64,000 nt of DNA from Burkholderiaceae bacterium. Lineage in GTDB: Bacteria; Pseudomonadota; Gammaproteobacteria; Burkholderiales; Burkholderiaceae_C. A model generated the notes under the pieces. It saw only the letters and a list, made by a program, of their open reading frames with translations, did no database searches and was not told the origin of the DNA. Where the stretch lies: the NCBI GenBank assembly GCA_024235895.1, contig JACKLM010000005.1, positions 186,001 through 250,000 on the forward strand. Direction: 5' to 3'. The position numbers and the translations under genes were made by a program. This document shows positions 26,002-36,078 of the stretch, one piece after another. Positions within the stretch are counted from its first letter, which is position 1; each line of letters starts with the position of its first letter.

Positions 26002-26781
26002 TCAGGCGGGCTGCTGCGGCTCGACGAGATCGCGGTACGCGTGCCAGCTCGCGTGAGCGAGCAGCGGCACGACGACGACCAGCCCGACCAGCGCCAGCGC
26101 GATCGCCAGCGCGCTCAGCGTCATGATGACGAAGGCCCACAGCGCCATCGCCACCGGGTTGTCGACGACCACGCGCGAGCTCAGGTAGACCGCCTCGGCG
26201 ACGCCGACGCGGCGGTCCAGCAGCAGCGGGATCGCGACCACGCTGGAGGCGAAGATCGGTGCCGCCAGCACCCCGCCCAGCAGCAGCCAGGCGACGAACA
26301 GCCAGGGCGACGGGCCGAGGACGACGACCCGCACGAAGTCCGTCGGGTCGCGCACCGGCTCGGGGGCAAAGCTCGTGATCAGCCCGGCGGAGGTCAGCAC
26401 CCAGCCGGTGCCGGCCAGCGCGAGCAGCAGGCCGAAGACGACCAGCCGGCGGTGGTTGGGGTTCCACGCCGCCAGCGCGGTCCCGAGACCGGCGGCCTCG
26501 CCGCGCTCGAGTGCGCGGCTGACCGCGTACAGCCCGGTGGCGACGATCGGTGCGACGATCAGGAACCCGCTGAAGGCGCCGGCCAGCAGCCAGAAGCGCG
26601 GCCCGGCGAGCCCGAACAGCGCGAGCCCGAACAGCGCGCACGCCAGTCCGTGCAGCAGCCCGGGCAGCGGCGCGCGCCGCAGGTCCTCGGCGCCCCGCGC
26701 GAGCCAGCGCCACGGGCTGCCGACCGGCACGCTGCGCGTGACGATGCGGGGCCGGGGGCCGGGCGGGGACGGATCGGGCAT
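26002..26781 (-). CDS. DUF2189 family integral membrane protein
   Basis: 259 residues with about six membrane helices, for example GLLHGLACALFGLALFGLAG, GAFSGFLIVAPIVATGLYAV and LSALAIALALVGLVVVVPLL. The cytoplasmic start VGSPWRWLARGAEDLRRAP and the motif LYAVSRALERGE are typical of the DUF2189 family, which is of unknown function and sometimes found near respiratory or cytochrome genes. The ATG at 26781 (MPDPSPPGP) was chosen; the longer upstream frame overlaps mnmH. It sits between mnmH (44 bp upstream) and DUF2788 (3 bp downstream). Confidence 0.83.
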   Translation of the reverse strand: MPDPSPPGPRPRIVTRSVPVGSPWRWLARGAEDLRRAPLPGLLHGLACALFGLALFGLAGPRFWLLAGAFSGFLIVAPIVATGLYAVSRALERGEAAGLGTALAAWNPNHRRLVVFGLLLALAGTGWVLTSAGLITSFAPEPVRDPTDFVRVVVLGPSPWLFVAWLLLGGVLAAPIFASSVVAIPLLLDRRVGVAEAVYLSSRVVVDNPVAMALWAFVIMTLSALAIALALVGLVVVVPLLAHASWHAYRDLVEPQQPA

Positions 26782-26825
26782 GCGGCGATGCTGCCGGTGG
26801 ACGGCGGGTTGTCGGTTGCGGGGCG

Positions 26826-27896
26826 TCAAGCGGCGGCGTGCAGGCGCTGCAGTGCCGCCACCGCCTCGTCGAGCGCTTCGTCGCTGCCGTCGCGCAGCGT
26901 GATCGTCGTCGCGTCGGTCAGCGTCGCGAAATTGCGCCGCATCGATCGCTCGTAGAGCGGGTCGTAGTGCTCGGCCATCAGCGCGGCGAAGAGCTCGGCC
27001 CAGTGCCCCGCACGCGCCAGCGCCTGCCAGGCCTCGACGCGCGCGCGACCCTGCAGCTCGACCAGCGGCTCCAGCATGCGGCAGAAGCCCTCCGGGCCGC
27101 GCGCGAAGAAGGCATAGTCCTGCAGCAGCAGTGCCACGCGCGCGTCGTCCGGCATCGTCAGGCGCACGCAGCGCGCGTGGGCGCGCATGCGCGCCAGCAA
27201 TGCCTCGGGCACGCGCAGCGTGCCGATGCGCGCGCTCTCGCTTTCGACATGGACCGGGCGCGCCGGGTCCAGCGCCCGCAGTGCCCGCCACACCAGGGTG
27301 TCGAAGCGTTTCTGCGACGGCTGCGGCGTGCCGGGCAGGGCGCCGAGCACCGACCCGCGATGGCAGGCCAGCGCCTCGAGGTCGAGCACCTGCTCGCCGT
27401 GCGCGGCCAGTCGCTGCAGCAGCCGCGTCTTGCCGCTGCCGGTTCGCCCGGCGACGACGACCAGCGCCAGCGTGGCCGGCAGGGTGTCGAGCTGCTGGCG
27501 CACGAGCGCGCGAAAGGCCTTGTAGCCGCCTTGCAGCCGTGTGGCGCGAAACCCGATCTCGGACAGAAACCACGCCAGCGTCCCCGATCGCTGACCGCCG
27601 CGCCAGCAGTAGACCAGCGGCCGCCAGTTGCGCGGCTTGCCGTCCAGATGCGCCTCGAGGTGGCCGGCGATGCGGCGCGCCGCGAGCACCGCGCCGAGCT
27701 TGCGCGCTTGCAGCGCCGAGGTCTGCACGTACAGCGTGCCGACGCGGCGGCGCTCGTCGTCGTCCAGGGTCGGCCAGTTGACGGCGCCGGGCAGCCGGTC
27801 CTCGGCATACTCGGCCGGCGACCTGGCGTCGATCACGGCATCGAAGCGCGCCGGGTCGGCTGCGAAGGCGGCGGCGTCGACGGTCTCGAGGCTCAT
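26826..27896 (-). CDS. mnmH: tRNA 2-selenouridine synthase
   Basis: 356 residues. An N-terminal rhodanese domain (about 1–130) has the catalytic Cys97 in VYCWRGGQRSG, the same position as in E. coli SelU. The C-terminal domain has a P-loop GRTGSGKT (150–157). The enzyme geranylates and then selenates 2-thiouridine at the wobble base of tRNAs for Lys, Glu and Gln, using selenophosphate. The ATG at 27896 (MSLETVDAA) is followed by the rhodanese start VIDARSPAEY. It is 31 bp downstream of glnD. No selD is in the window. Confidence 0.93.
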   Translation of the reverse strand: MSLETVDAAAFAADPARFDAVIDARSPAEYAEDRLPGAVNWPTLDDDERRRVGTLYVQTSALQARKLGAVLAARRIAGHLEAHLDGKPRNWRPLVYCWRGGQRSGTLAWFLSEIGFRATRLQGGYKAFRALVRQQLDTLPATLALVVVAGRTGSGKTRLLQRLAAHGEQVLDLEALACHRGSVLGALPGTPQPSQKRFDTLVWRALRALDPARPVHVESESARIGTLRVPEALLARMRAHARCVRLTMPDDARVALLLQDYAFFARGPEGFCRMLEPLVELQGRARVEAWQALARAGHWAELFAALMAEHYDPLYERSMRRNFATLTDATTITLRDGSDEALDEAVAALQRLHAAA

Positions 27897-27927
27897 GCGC
27901 GGGTCCTCGGGGCGTTGCACGCCGGCG

Positions 27928-30648
27928 TCATCGCTGCGGCCCGATCGCGTCCAGCAGCTCGGCCTCGATGCGAAGCTGCTCGCGGGCGTCGCCCAGCGCC
28001 GCACCATCGACGAGGAAGGTGTCCTCGACGCGCTCGCCCAGGGTCGTGATCTTGGCCAGCTGCAGGTTGATGCGGTGGCGCGCCAGCACGCGCGCGATGC
28101 CGTACAGCAGCCCCGAGCGGTCGCTGGTGCTGACCGTCAGCAGCCAGCGCTGGCCGCGTTCGTCGGGCGCCAGCTCGACGCGCGGCGTGACCGGGAACGA
28201 CCGCACGCGGCGCGAGACGCGCCCGCGCGTCGGCTCGGGCAGCGGGCCCTCGTCGAGCAGGGCCTGCAGCAGCCGGCTCTCGACCAGCGCGATCAGGTCG
28301 CGGTAGGCCGCGGGGCCGTGGTCGTCGCCGAAGGCGCGCACGACCTGGAAGGTGTCCAGCGCGTAGCCCTTGGCCGTCGTGTGGATGCGTGCATCCAGGA
28401 TCGAGAAGCCGGCGCCGTCGAAGTAGCCGCAGATGCGCGCGAACAGGTCGGCGCGGTCGGGGGCGTAGACGACGACCTGCAGGCCCTCGCCGATCGGCGA
28501 CGGGCGCGCGCTGACGATCGGTCGCGTGCTGTCGACGTGGCGCCACAGCGCGCGCGCGTGCCAGGCGATGTCGGCCGGGTCGTGGCGCAGGAAGTAGCGC
28601 GAATCCAGCGTCGCCCACAGCGGGCCCTCGGTCCCGGGCAGGGCGGAGGCCAGCGCCAGGCGCTGGCGCGCCTCGAGCTTGCGCGCCTCGATGTCGGCCT
28701 GCAGGTTGGGCTGCGCCCCGCCGAGCGCGCGCAGCGTCGTGTGGTACAGGTCGTGCAGCAGCTTGGCCTTCCACGCATTCCAGACCTTGGGGCTGGTGCC
28801 GCGGATATCGGCCACCGTCAGCAGGTACAGCGCGTCCAGCCGCCGCGTGCTGCCCACCAGGCGCGCGAAGCGGGCGACGACCTCGGGGTCCGACAGGTCC
28901 TCCTTCTGCGCCACGCGGCTCATCGTCAGGTGATGCCGCACGAGGAACTCGGCCAGCTCGGCGTCCGGGCCGGCGACGCCGTGTTCGCGGCAGAAGCGGC
29001 GCACGTCGCGCGCGCCGAGCTCGCTGTGGTCGCCACCGCGGCCCTTGGCGACATCGTGGAACAGCGCCGCGACGTACAGCACCCACGGGCGGTCGAAGTC
29101 GACCGCGAGCTGCGAGCACAGCGGGTATTCGTGCGCATGCTCGGGGATGAAGAAGCGCCGCATGTTGCGCAGCACCATCAGGATGTGCTGGTCCACCGTG
29201 TAGACGTGGAACAGGTCGTGCTGCATGCGCCCGACGATGCGGCGGAAGACCCACAGGTAGCGTCCCAGCACCGAGGTCTGGTTCATCAGCCGGAACGCGT
29301 GCGTGATGCCCTGCGGCTGGCGCAGGATCGCCATGAAGGCCGCGCGGTTGGCCGGGTCGTGCCGGAAGCGCGTGTCCATCAGGTCGCGCGCGTTGTACAG
29401 CGCACGCAGCGTGCGCGCCGACAGGCCGTGGATCGACGCCTCCTGCTCGAAGACGAGGAAGGTGCGCAGGATCGCGTGCGGGTCCTCCTCGTACAGCGAG
29501 TCGCGCGCGACCTCGAGCAGCCCGCCGCGGTCGAGGAAGTCGGCGTCGATCGGGCGCATCGGCTGATGCTCCGAGCCGAGGATGCGTTCCTCGATGCCCA
29601 GCAGCAGGATCTGGTTGAGCTGCGTGACCGCCTTGGCCGCCCAGTAGTAGCGGTGCATCAGCGCCTCGGAGTTGCGCTGCCCGCGCTGGGGCTTCAGGCC
29701 GAAGCTCTCGGCCACCGCCGTCTGCAGGTCGAACAGCAGCCGGTCCTCGCGCCGTCCGGCGACCAGGTGCAGCCGGGCGCGGATCAGGCGCAGGATGCCC
29801 TCGTTGTGGCGCAGCTGCTCGAGCTCGTAGGGCGTGGCCAGCCCGCGCGCGGCAAGCTCGCTCCAGCTGTGCCCCAGCCCGGCCGCGCGCGCGACCCAGA
29901 TCAGGACCTGCAGGTCGCGCAGCCCGCCCGGGCTTTCCTTGCAGTTGGGCTCCAGCGCGTAGGGCGTGCCCTCGTACTTGAGGTGACGCTGGCGCATCTC
30001 GGCGGTCTTGGCGCGCAGGAAGGCCGCCGCATCGGTCGCGGCATCGCGCGCGCGGCGGAAGTCTTCGAAGGTGCGGCGCGCGCCGCAGACCCGGCGCGAC
30101 TCCAGCAGCGCGGTCTGCACGGTGAGGTCGCGCGCCGACTCCGCCAGGCACTCGTCGACGCTGCGCACCGCCGAGCCGATCTCCAGCCCCAGGTCCCAGC
30201 ATCCGGCAATGAAGCGCTCGATGCCGGCGCGCCAGCGCGGCTGGCCGAGCGGGTCGCCGCCGGGCAGCAGCACCAGCACGTCGACGTCGGACGCCGGGTA
30301 GAGCTCGCCGCGCCCGTAGCCGCCGACCGCGACCAGCGTCGCGCCGGGCGGCAGCTCGCAGCGATGCCACAGCGCCGCCAGCGCGGCGTCGGCGTGGCGC
30401 GCGAGCGCACGCACCAGCCGGCTCGCGGCGGCGGTCGACGCGCGGTCCTCCCGGAATCGCGCGAGCAAGGCCTCCTTGCCGGAGCGGACGCCGTCGCCGA
30501 GCTCGGCCAGGGTGGTCGCGGCGGCCAGACGCTCGCGCGTCAGCCTGGCGGCGGCTGCCGGGTGCGCCGGGCCCGTCTTGCGGTCGCGCCTGGTGCCGAC
30601 GACGGCTGCGGGATCCGCCCGGGTGGGCGCCGCTGTCGGCACGGACAC
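27928..30648 (-). CDS. glnD: Bifunctional [protein-PII] uridylyltransferase / uridylyl-removing enzyme
   Basis: 906 residues. It senses glutamine and adds or removes UMP on PII proteins to control nitrogen assimilation. Domains in order: nucleotidyltransferase with VGGYGRGELYPASDVDVLV (residues 108–126), the GlnD linker, the HD hydrolase domain with LFHDVAKGRGGDHSELG, and two C-terminal ACT domains, the last beginning near VELAPDERGQRWLLTVSTSD. All key residues are visible. It follows map by 22 bp, the usual map–glnD order of Proteobacteria. Length is normal for the family. Confidence 0.96.
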   Translation of the reverse strand: MSVPTAAPTRADPAAVVGTRRDRKTGPAHPAAAARLTRERLAAATTLAELGDGVRSGKEALLARFREDRASTAAASRLVRALARHADAALAALWHRCELPPGATLVAVGGYGRGELYPASDVDVLVLLPGGDPLGQPRWRAGIERFIAGCWDLGLEIGSAVRSVDECLAESARDLTVQTALLESRRVCGARRTFEDFRRARDAATDAAAFLRAKTAEMRQRHLKYEGTPYALEPNCKESPGGLRDLQVLIWVARAAGLGHSWSELAARGLATPYELEQLRHNEGILRLIRARLHLVAGRREDRLLFDLQTAVAESFGLKPQRGQRNSEALMHRYYWAAKAVTQLNQILLLGIEERILGSEHQPMRPIDADFLDRGGLLEVARDSLYEEDPHAILRTFLVFEQEASIHGLSARTLRALYNARDLMDTRFRHDPANRAAFMAILRQPQGITHAFRLMNQTSVLGRYLWVFRRIVGRMQHDLFHVYTVDQHILMVLRNMRRFFIPEHAHEYPLCSQLAVDFDRPWVLYVAALFHDVAKGRGGDHSELGARDVRRFCREHGVAGPDAELAEFLVRHHLTMSRVAQKEDLSDPEVVARFARLVGSTRRLDALYLLTVADIRGTSPKVWNAWKAKLLHDLYHTTLRALGGAQPNLQADIEARKLEARQRLALASALPGTEGPLWATLDSRYFLRHDPADIAWHARALWRHVDSTRPIVSARPSPIGEGLQVVVYAPDRADLFARICGYFDGAGFSILDARIHTTAKGYALDTFQVVRAFGDDHGPAAYRDLIALVESRLLQALLDEGPLPEPTRGRVSRRVRSFPVTPRVELAPDERGQRWLLTVSTSDRSGLLYGIARVLARHRINLQLAKITTLGERVEDTFLVDGAALGDAREQLRIEAELLDAIGPQR

Positions 30649-30670
30649 GCTGCGCCCAGCCGGCGGCCGG

Positions 30671-31498
30671 TCAGGACGCCGCGACCGCGGCGCGGGGCTG
30701 GCCGACGAACTCGGGCGCTGGCGGCGTGCCGGCCGACAGCGTCAGCACCTCGTAGCCGGTGTCGGTGACGAGCACGGTGTGCTCCCACTGCGCCGACAGC
30801 GAGCGGTCCTTGGTGACGATGGTCCAGCCGTCGCCGAGCTCGCGGATCTCGCGCCGGCCGGCGTTGATCATCGGCTCGATCGTGAAGATCATCCCCGGCT
30901 GCAGCTCGTCCAGCGTGCCCGGGCGGCCGTAGTGCAGCACCTGCGGCTCCTCGTGGAACTTGCGCCCGATGCCGTGGCCGCAGAACTCGCGCACGACCGA
31001 GTAGCCCGCCGCCTCGGCGAAGGTCTGGATCGCGTGCCCGATGTCCCCCAGGCGCGCGCCCGGACGGACCTGGACGATGCCCTTCCACATCGCCTCGTAG
31101 GTGATGCGGCACAGCCGGCGCGCCTGGATCGACCCCTCGCCGACGATGAACATGCGGCTGGTGTCGCCGTGCCAGCCGTCCTTGATCACGGTGACGTCGA
31201 TGTTGAGGATGTCACCGAGCTTGAGCGGGCGGTCGTTCGGGATCCCGTGACAGACCTGGTGGTTGATCGACGTGCAGACCGACGCCGGGTAGGGCACGTA
31301 GCCCGGCGGCGCATAGTTCAGCGGTGCCGGTGTCGCCCCCTGGACGTGGACGATGTGGTCGTGCGCCAGCCGGTCGAGCTGCTGCGTCGTCACCCCGGGG
31401 CGGATGTGGGCGGCCAGCATGTCCAGCACCTCGGCGGCCAGCCGGCCGGCCACGCGCATCGACACGATATCGCCGCTGGACTTGATCGCGATCGTCAT
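30671..31498 (-). CDS. map: Type I methionine aminopeptidase
   Basis: 275 residues. It removes the initiator Met from nascent proteins. The five metal ligands are in their usual contexts: Asp in DILNIDVTVIKDGWHGDTS (two), His in CGHGIGRKFHEEPQV, Glu in FTIEPMINAG and Glu in QWEHTVLV. The start ATG at 31498 gives MTIAIKSSGDI. It diverges from purL across about 50–60 bp and leads the leftward map–glnD–mnmH–DUF2189–DUF2788 group. The short C-terminal tail after VLTLSAGTPP is variable in this family. Confidence 0.96.
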   Translation of the reverse strand: MTIAIKSSGDIVSMRVAGRLAAEVLDMLAAHIRPGVTTQQLDRLAHDHIVHVQGATPAPLNYAPPGYVPYPASVCTSINHQVCHGIPNDRPLKLGDILNIDVTVIKDGWHGDTSRMFIVGEGSIQARRLCRITYEAMWKGIVQVRPGARLGDIGHAIQTFAEAAGYSVVREFCGHGIGRKFHEEPQVLHYGRPGTLDELQPGMIFTIEPMINAGRREIRELGDGWTIVTKDRSLSAQWEHTVLVTDTGYEVLTLSAGTPPAPEFVGQPRAAVAAS

Positions 31499-31524
31499 CG
31501 GGCGGGATTATTCCATCGCCCTCC

Positions 31525-31530
31525 TAGAAT
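31525..31530 (+). promoter_or_regulatory. Candidate -10 box for purL
   Basis: TAGAAT lies in the short map–purL gap, 19 bp before the first possible ATG (31549) and 31 bp before the second (31561). No clear -35 is visible, so the assignment rests on position and five of six matches to TATAAT. Confidence 0.35.
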
Positions 31531-31548
31531 GACCGGCTTACCCGCGCG

Positions 31549-34500
31549 ATGCCCCCGATCATGACCGACCCTTCGACCCCCACGCTGTTCATCGAGGGGG
31601 GCAGCGCGCTGTCGGACTTCCGCGCCCGCGCCCTGGGCGCGCGGCTGCAGCAGGTCGTGCCGCGCATCGCGTCGGTGGCCGCGCGCCACGTGCACGCGGT
31701 GGCGCTGGACGCGCCGCCGACACCGGCGCTGCGCGAGCGGCTGGCGGCGCTGCTCGACTATGGCGACCCCTACCGCGGGCCGACCGAGGGCGCGCTCGTC
31801 GTCGTCATGCCGCGCCTGGGCACCGTCTCGCCCTGGGCGAGCAAGGCGACCGACATCGCGCGCAACTGCGGCATCGGCGCCGGCGTGCTGCACCGCATCG
31901 AGCGCTTCGTCGAATTCCGGCTGACGCTGGAGCGCGGGATGCTCGGCCGCAGCAAGCCGCTGGCCGACGAGGAGCTGCGCGCACTCGCGGCGGCGCTGCA
32001 CGACCGCATGACCGAGTCGGTCGCCTTCGACCGCGCCGCCGCGGCGCGGCTGTTCGAGCCGCAGCCGGCGCCGCCGCTGGCGCATGTCGACGTCCTCGGC
32101 GAAGGGCGCGCGGCGCTGCAACGCGCCGATGCCGAGTGGGGCCTGGCGCTGTCGGCCGACGAGATCGACTACCTCGCGGACGCCTTCGGCAGGCTGGGCC
32201 GCAACCCGAGCGACGTCGAGCTGATGATGTTCGCGCAGGCCAACTCCGAGCACTGCCGGCACAAGATCTTCAACGCCGCGTTCACGATCGACGGCCAGCC
32301 GCAGCCGATGTCGATGTTCGGCATGATCCGCCACACCGAGCGGGCGAGCCCGCAGCACACGATCGTCGCCTACAGCGACAACGCCGCGGTGATGGAGGGC
32401 GGCCCCGTCGAGCGCTGGATGCCCGAGACCTTCGACGGGCCCGCGCCCTATGCCGCCCGGCAGGCGGTCTCGCACGTGCTGATGAAGGTCGAGACGCACA
32501 ACCACCCGACCGCGATCAGCCCGTTCCCGGGTGCGGCCACCGGCGCCGGCGGCGAGATCCGCGACGAGGGCGCGACCGGCCGCGGCGCGCGGCCGAAGGC
32601 GGGGCTGACGGGATTCTCGGTGTCCAACCTGCATCTGCCGGGGCTGGCCGAACCCTGGGAGCGCGACCCCGTCGGCCGGCCCGGGCATGTCGCCAGCCCC
32701 TTGCAGATCATGACCGAGGGGCCGCTGGGCGGCGCCGCGTTCAACAACGAGTTCGGCCGCCCCAACCTCGGCGGCACCTTCCGCGTCTTCGAGCAGCAGG
32801 TCGCCGGCGTGCGGCGCGGCTACCACAAGCCGATCATGATCGCCGGCGGCGTCGGCGCGATCGATGCGACGCAGACGCACAAGCGGGTCTTCCCCGCCGG
32901 CACGCTGTTGGTCCAGCTCGGCGGCCCGGGCATGCGGATCGGCATGGGTGGCGGCGCCGCCAGCTCGATGGCCGCCGGCAGCAACGCCGCGGCGCTGGAC
33001 TTCGACAGCGTGCAGCGCGGCAACCCCGAGATCCAGCGCCGCGCGCAGGAGGTCATCAACCACTGCTGGAGTCTCGGCGCCCCCATGCCCCCCGAGGAGG
33101 GCGGCGCGGCTTCGGAGCAGCCGGGCGACGCCAACCCGATTCTCGCGATCCACGATGTCGGCGCCGGCGGCCTGTCCAACGCCTTCCCGGAGCTGGCCGA
33201 CGGCGCCGGCCGCGGTGCACGCTTCGACCTGCGGCGCGTGCCGCTCGAGGAATCGGGGCTGGCGCCTAAGGAAGTCTGGTGCAACGAGAGCCAGGAGCGT
33301 TATGTGCTCGCGCTCGACCCGGCCGGGCTGCCGCGCTTCGAGCAGATGGCCGCGCGCGAGCGCTGCCCGTTCGCGGTCGTCGGCGTGGCGACCGAGGCGG
33401 CCGATCTCGTCGTCCAGGATGGCGAGGGCGGCGAGCGCGTGATCGACATGCCGATGGAGGTGCTGCTCGGCAAGCCGCCGAAGATGCAGCGCGAGGTGCA
33501 GCGCGTCGCGCGCCGCGAGCCGCCGCTGGACCTCACCGGCGCGAAGCTCGACGAGCTCGCCTTCACCGTGCTGCGCCACCCGACGGTCGCGAGCAAGCGC
33601 TTCCTGGTCACGATCGGCGACCGCACCGTCGGCGGCCTCAGCCACCGCGACCCGATGGTCGGTCCATGGCAGGTGCCGGTGGCCGACTGCGCGGTGACGC
33701 TGGCCGACTTCACCGGCTTTCGCGGCGAGGCCTTCTGCATGGCCGAGCGCGCCCCGCTGGCCGCACTCGACGCGCCGGCCTCGGGCCGGATGGCGGTCGG
33801 CGAGGCGATCACCAACCTGCTGGCCGCACCGGTGGAGCTCGCGCGCGTCAAGCTCAGCGCCAACTGGATGGCCGCCTGCGGCGAGCCGGGCGAGGATGCG
33901 GCGCTCTACGACACCGTGCGCGCGGTCGCGATGGAGCTGTGCCCGGCGCTGGGCATCGGCATCCCGGTCGGCAAGGACAGCCTGTCGATGCGCAGCCAGT
34001 GGAGCGAGGGTGCCGAGGCGAGGAAGGTCGTCGCACCGGTGTCGCTCGTCGTCAGCGCCTTCGCGACCTTGGACGACGTGCGCGGCACGCTGACGCCGCA
34101 GCTGCAGCGCATCGAGCCGGCCGCGGGCGGCCAGGCCTGCGGGGACACCACGCTGCTGCTGGTCGACCTGGGGTGGGGCAGGAAGCGCCTCGCGGGGTCG
34201 GTGCTGGCGCAGGTGCTCGGCCGCTTCGGCGACGAGGTGCCCGACCTCGACGACCCGGCGCGGCTGAAGTCGCTCGCCGCCGCGATCGGGGAGCTGCGCG
34301 CGCAGGGCCGCATCCTCGCCTACCACGACCGCAGCGACGGCGGGCTGTGGGCGTCGGCGTGCGAGATGGGCTTCGCCGGCCACCTGGGCGTCAGCCTGAA
34401 CGTCGACATCCTCGTCACCGAGGGCGACGGCATCGCCGACAGCCGCGCCGAGTACGGCGACTCCAAGAACTGGGCCAGCCAGGTCGGCGAGCGGCGCAAC

Positions 34501-35637
34501 GAGCTGACGCTGGCGGCGCTGTTCGCCGAGGAGCTCGGCGTGCTGCTGCAGGTCCGCACCGCCGAGCGCGACGCGGTCATGCAGGTGCTGCGCGCGCACG
34601 GGCTGAGCCGCCACAGCCACTTCGTCGGCAAGACCAACGACCGCGGCGTGGTCGAGGTCTGGCGCGATGCCAGGCTGCAGTTCTCGGCCAGCCTGCGCGA
34701 CCTGCACCAGGCCTGGGACGAGGTGAGCTGGCGCATCGCGCGCGAGCGCGACAACCCCGAGGCCGCCGACAGCGAGCACGCCGCCGCCGGTGCCGCCGAC
34801 GACCCGGGGCTGCAGCTGCAGCTGAGCTTCGATCCGCTCGACGACATCGCCGCGCCCTTCGTCGCCCGCGGCGCGCCGCCGCGCCTCGCGATCCTGCGCG
34901 AGCAGGGCGTCAACTCGCAGGTCGAGATGAGCCGGGCCATGGCGCTGGCCGGCTTCGAGACCTGGGACGTCCACATGACGGACCTGCAGTCCGGCCGCGC
35001 ACGGCTCGCCGACTTCCAGGGCTTCGTCGCCTGCGGCGGCTTCAGCTACGGCGACACGCTGGGCGCGGGCGAGGGCTGGGCGCGATCGATCCTGTTCAAC
35101 GCCGCGCTCGCCGACCCGTTCGCCGACTTCTTCGCCCGCGGCGACCGCTTCGCGCTCGGGGTGTGCAACGGCTGCCAGATGATGGCCGCACTCGCGTCGA
35201 TGATCCCCGGCGCCGAGGCCTGGCCGAAGTTCACGCGCAACGCAAGCGAGCAGTTCGAGGGCCGGCTGTCGCTGGTCGAGGTGCTGGAAAGCCCGAGCCT
35301 GTTCTTCGCCGGCATGGCCGGCAGCCGAATCCCGATCGCGGTCGCGCACGGCGAGGGCCGGGCCGACTTCTCGCAACGCGGCGACCCGCAGCGCGTGCTC
35401 GCCGCGATGCGCTTCGTCGACCACCACGGCCGGCCGACCGAGGCCTATCCCTTCAACCCGAACGGCAGCCCCGGCGGCCTGACCGCGGTGACGACGCCCG
35501 ACGGCCGCTTCACCGCGCTGATGCCGCACCCGGAGCGTGTCTTCCGCAACGTCCAGATGAGCTGGGCCGGCGGCGAGGTCTCGGCGCCCAGCCCCTGGCT
35601 ACGGATGTTCCGCAACGCGCGGCGCTGGGTGGGTTGA
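31549..35637 (+). CDS. purL: Phosphoribosylformylglycinamidine synthase (large, single-chain type)
   Basis: 1,362 residues, the large form in which synthetase and glutaminase are fused, as in most Gram-negatives. It makes FGAM from FGAR, ATP and glutamine in purine synthesis. Landmarks: NPSDVELMMFAQANSEHCRH near residue 220, KVETHNHPTAISPFPGAATG, and the C-terminal glutamine amidotransferase starting at PRLAILREQGVNSQVEMSRA with nucleophile Cys in LGVCNGCQMMAAL and the His/Glu pair in LMPHPERVF. Starts at 31549 and 31561 (MTDPSTPTLF) are both possible; no clear ribosome site decides, though 31561 leaves a longer leader. Confidence 0.96.
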   Translation: MPPIMTDPSTPTLFIEGGSALSDFRARALGARLQQVVPRIASVAARHVHAVALDAPPTPALRERLAALLDYGDPYRGPTEGALVVVMPRLGTVSPWASKATDIARNCGIGAGVLHRIERFVEFRLTLERGMLGRSKPLADEELRALAAALHDRMTESVAFDRAAAARLFEPQPAPPLAHVDVLGEGRAALQRADAEWGLALSADEIDYLADAFGRLGRNPSDVELMMFAQANSEHCRHKIFNAAFTIDGQPQPMSMFGMIRHTERASPQHTIVAYSDNAAVMEGGPVERWMPETFDGPAPYAARQAVSHVLMKVETHNHPTAISPFPGAATGAGGEIRDEGATGRGARPKAGLTGFSVSNLHLPGLAEPWERDPVGRPGHVASPLQIMTEGPLGGAAFNNEFGRPNLGGTFRVFEQQVAGVRRGYHKPIMIAGGVGAIDATQTHKRVFPAGTLLVQLGGPGMRIGMGGGAASSMAAGSNAAALDFDSVQRGNPEIQRRAQEVINHCWSLGAPMPPEEGGAASEQPGDANPILAIHDVGAGGLSNAFPELADGAGRGARFDLRRVPLEESGLAPKEVWCNESQERYVLALDPAGLPRFEQMAARERCPFAVVGVATEAADLVVQDGEGGERVIDMPMEVLLGKPPKMQREVQRVARREPPLDLTGAKLDELAFTVLRHPTVASKRFLVTIGDRTVGGLSHRDPMVGPWQVPVADCAVTLADFTGFRGEAFCMAERAPLAALDAPASGRMAVGEAITNLLAAPVELARVKLSANWMAACGEPGEDAALYDTVRAVAMELCPALGIGIPVGKDSLSMRSQWSEGAEARKVVAPVSLVVSAFATLDDVRGTLTPQLQRIEPAAGGQACGDTTLLLVDLGWGRKRLAGSVLAQVLGRFGDEVPDLDDPARLKSLAAAIGELRAQGRILAYHDRSDGGLWASACEMGFAGHLGVSLNVDILVTEGDGIADSRAEYGDSKNWASQVGERRNELTLAALFAEELGVLLQVRTAERDAVMQVLRAHGLSRHSHFVGKTNDRGVVEVWRDARLQFSASLRDLHQAWDEVSWRIARERDNPEAADSEHAAAGAADDPGLQLQLSFDPLDDIAAPFVARGAPPRLAILREQGVNSQVEMSRAMALAGFETWDVHMTDLQSGRARLADFQGFVACGGFSYGDTLGAGEGWARSILFNAALADPFADFFARGDRFALGVCNGCQMMAALASMIPGAEAWPKFTRNASEQFEGRLSLVEVLESPSLFFAGMAGSRIPIAVAHGEGRADFSQRGDPQRVLAAMRFVDHHGRPTEAYPFNPNGSPGGLTAVTTPDGRFTALMPHPERVFRNVQMSWAGGEVSAPSPWLRMFRNARRWVG

Positions 35638-35694
35638 AAGGCCCGAGCGGGTCGGGCGGGCGGAGAGGTTGGGACGCAGACCTGCGGCGCCGGC

Positions 35695-36078
35695 TCAACC
35701 GTCGTCCATCGTCCAGGCCTTCCCGCAGGCGCGGCAGCGCACCCTGACGCACTGGCTGCCGGCCGCGGCGTCGATGACCTCGAGGCGGCCGAAGCTGTGG
35801 CAGCCGCTGCACTCGGCTTGAGCCGCGGCCTTCTGCGCGCGCACGAGCGCGAGCAGGAAGCGCCGCAGCGCGAACAGGGTCACTGCGCCGCAGAAGAAGG
35901 CCGCGAGCGTGAACCCGGCGTGGTCGACCCAGCCGTCGCTGCCGAGCACCGCCTCGAGCGAGCCGAAGGCGGCGAATGCCGCCACGATCGCCCCCGCCAG
36001 CCATCCGTGGCTGGCCAGCAGCGTTCGCTCGTGCCAGCGCCGGAAGCCCCGCTCGCGTATGCCGTCAGTCATTCGCAT
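35695..36078 (-). CDS. Small membrane protein with C-terminal zinc ribbon
   Basis: 127 residues from ATG at 36078, which has AGGAG six bases upstream; a second ATG is at 36072. Two membrane helices (WLAGAIVAAFAAFGSLEAVL and FTLAAFFCGAVTLFALRRFL) are followed by a cytoplasmic zinc-ribbon-like segment with CSGCHSFG and, after a short loop, CRACGKAW. I do not recognise the family. The motif suggests metal binding and perhaps protein or nucleic-acid contacts. The gene converges on purL (57 bp apart). A longer upstream frame exists but lacks a ribosome site and membrane-protein character. Confidence 0.7.
   Translation of the reverse strand: MRMTDGIRERGFRRWHERTLLASHGWLAGAIVAAFAAFGSLEAVLGSDGWVDHAGFTLAAFFCGAVTLFALRRFLLALVRAQKAAAQAECSGCHSFGRLEVIDAAAGSQCVRVRCRACGKAWTMDDG

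Noticed and set aside
31495..35529. A 1,344-residue minus-strand frame opposite purL
   Set aside because: Repetitive Arg/His/Gly/Val composition without any motif; purL on the plus strand is complete.
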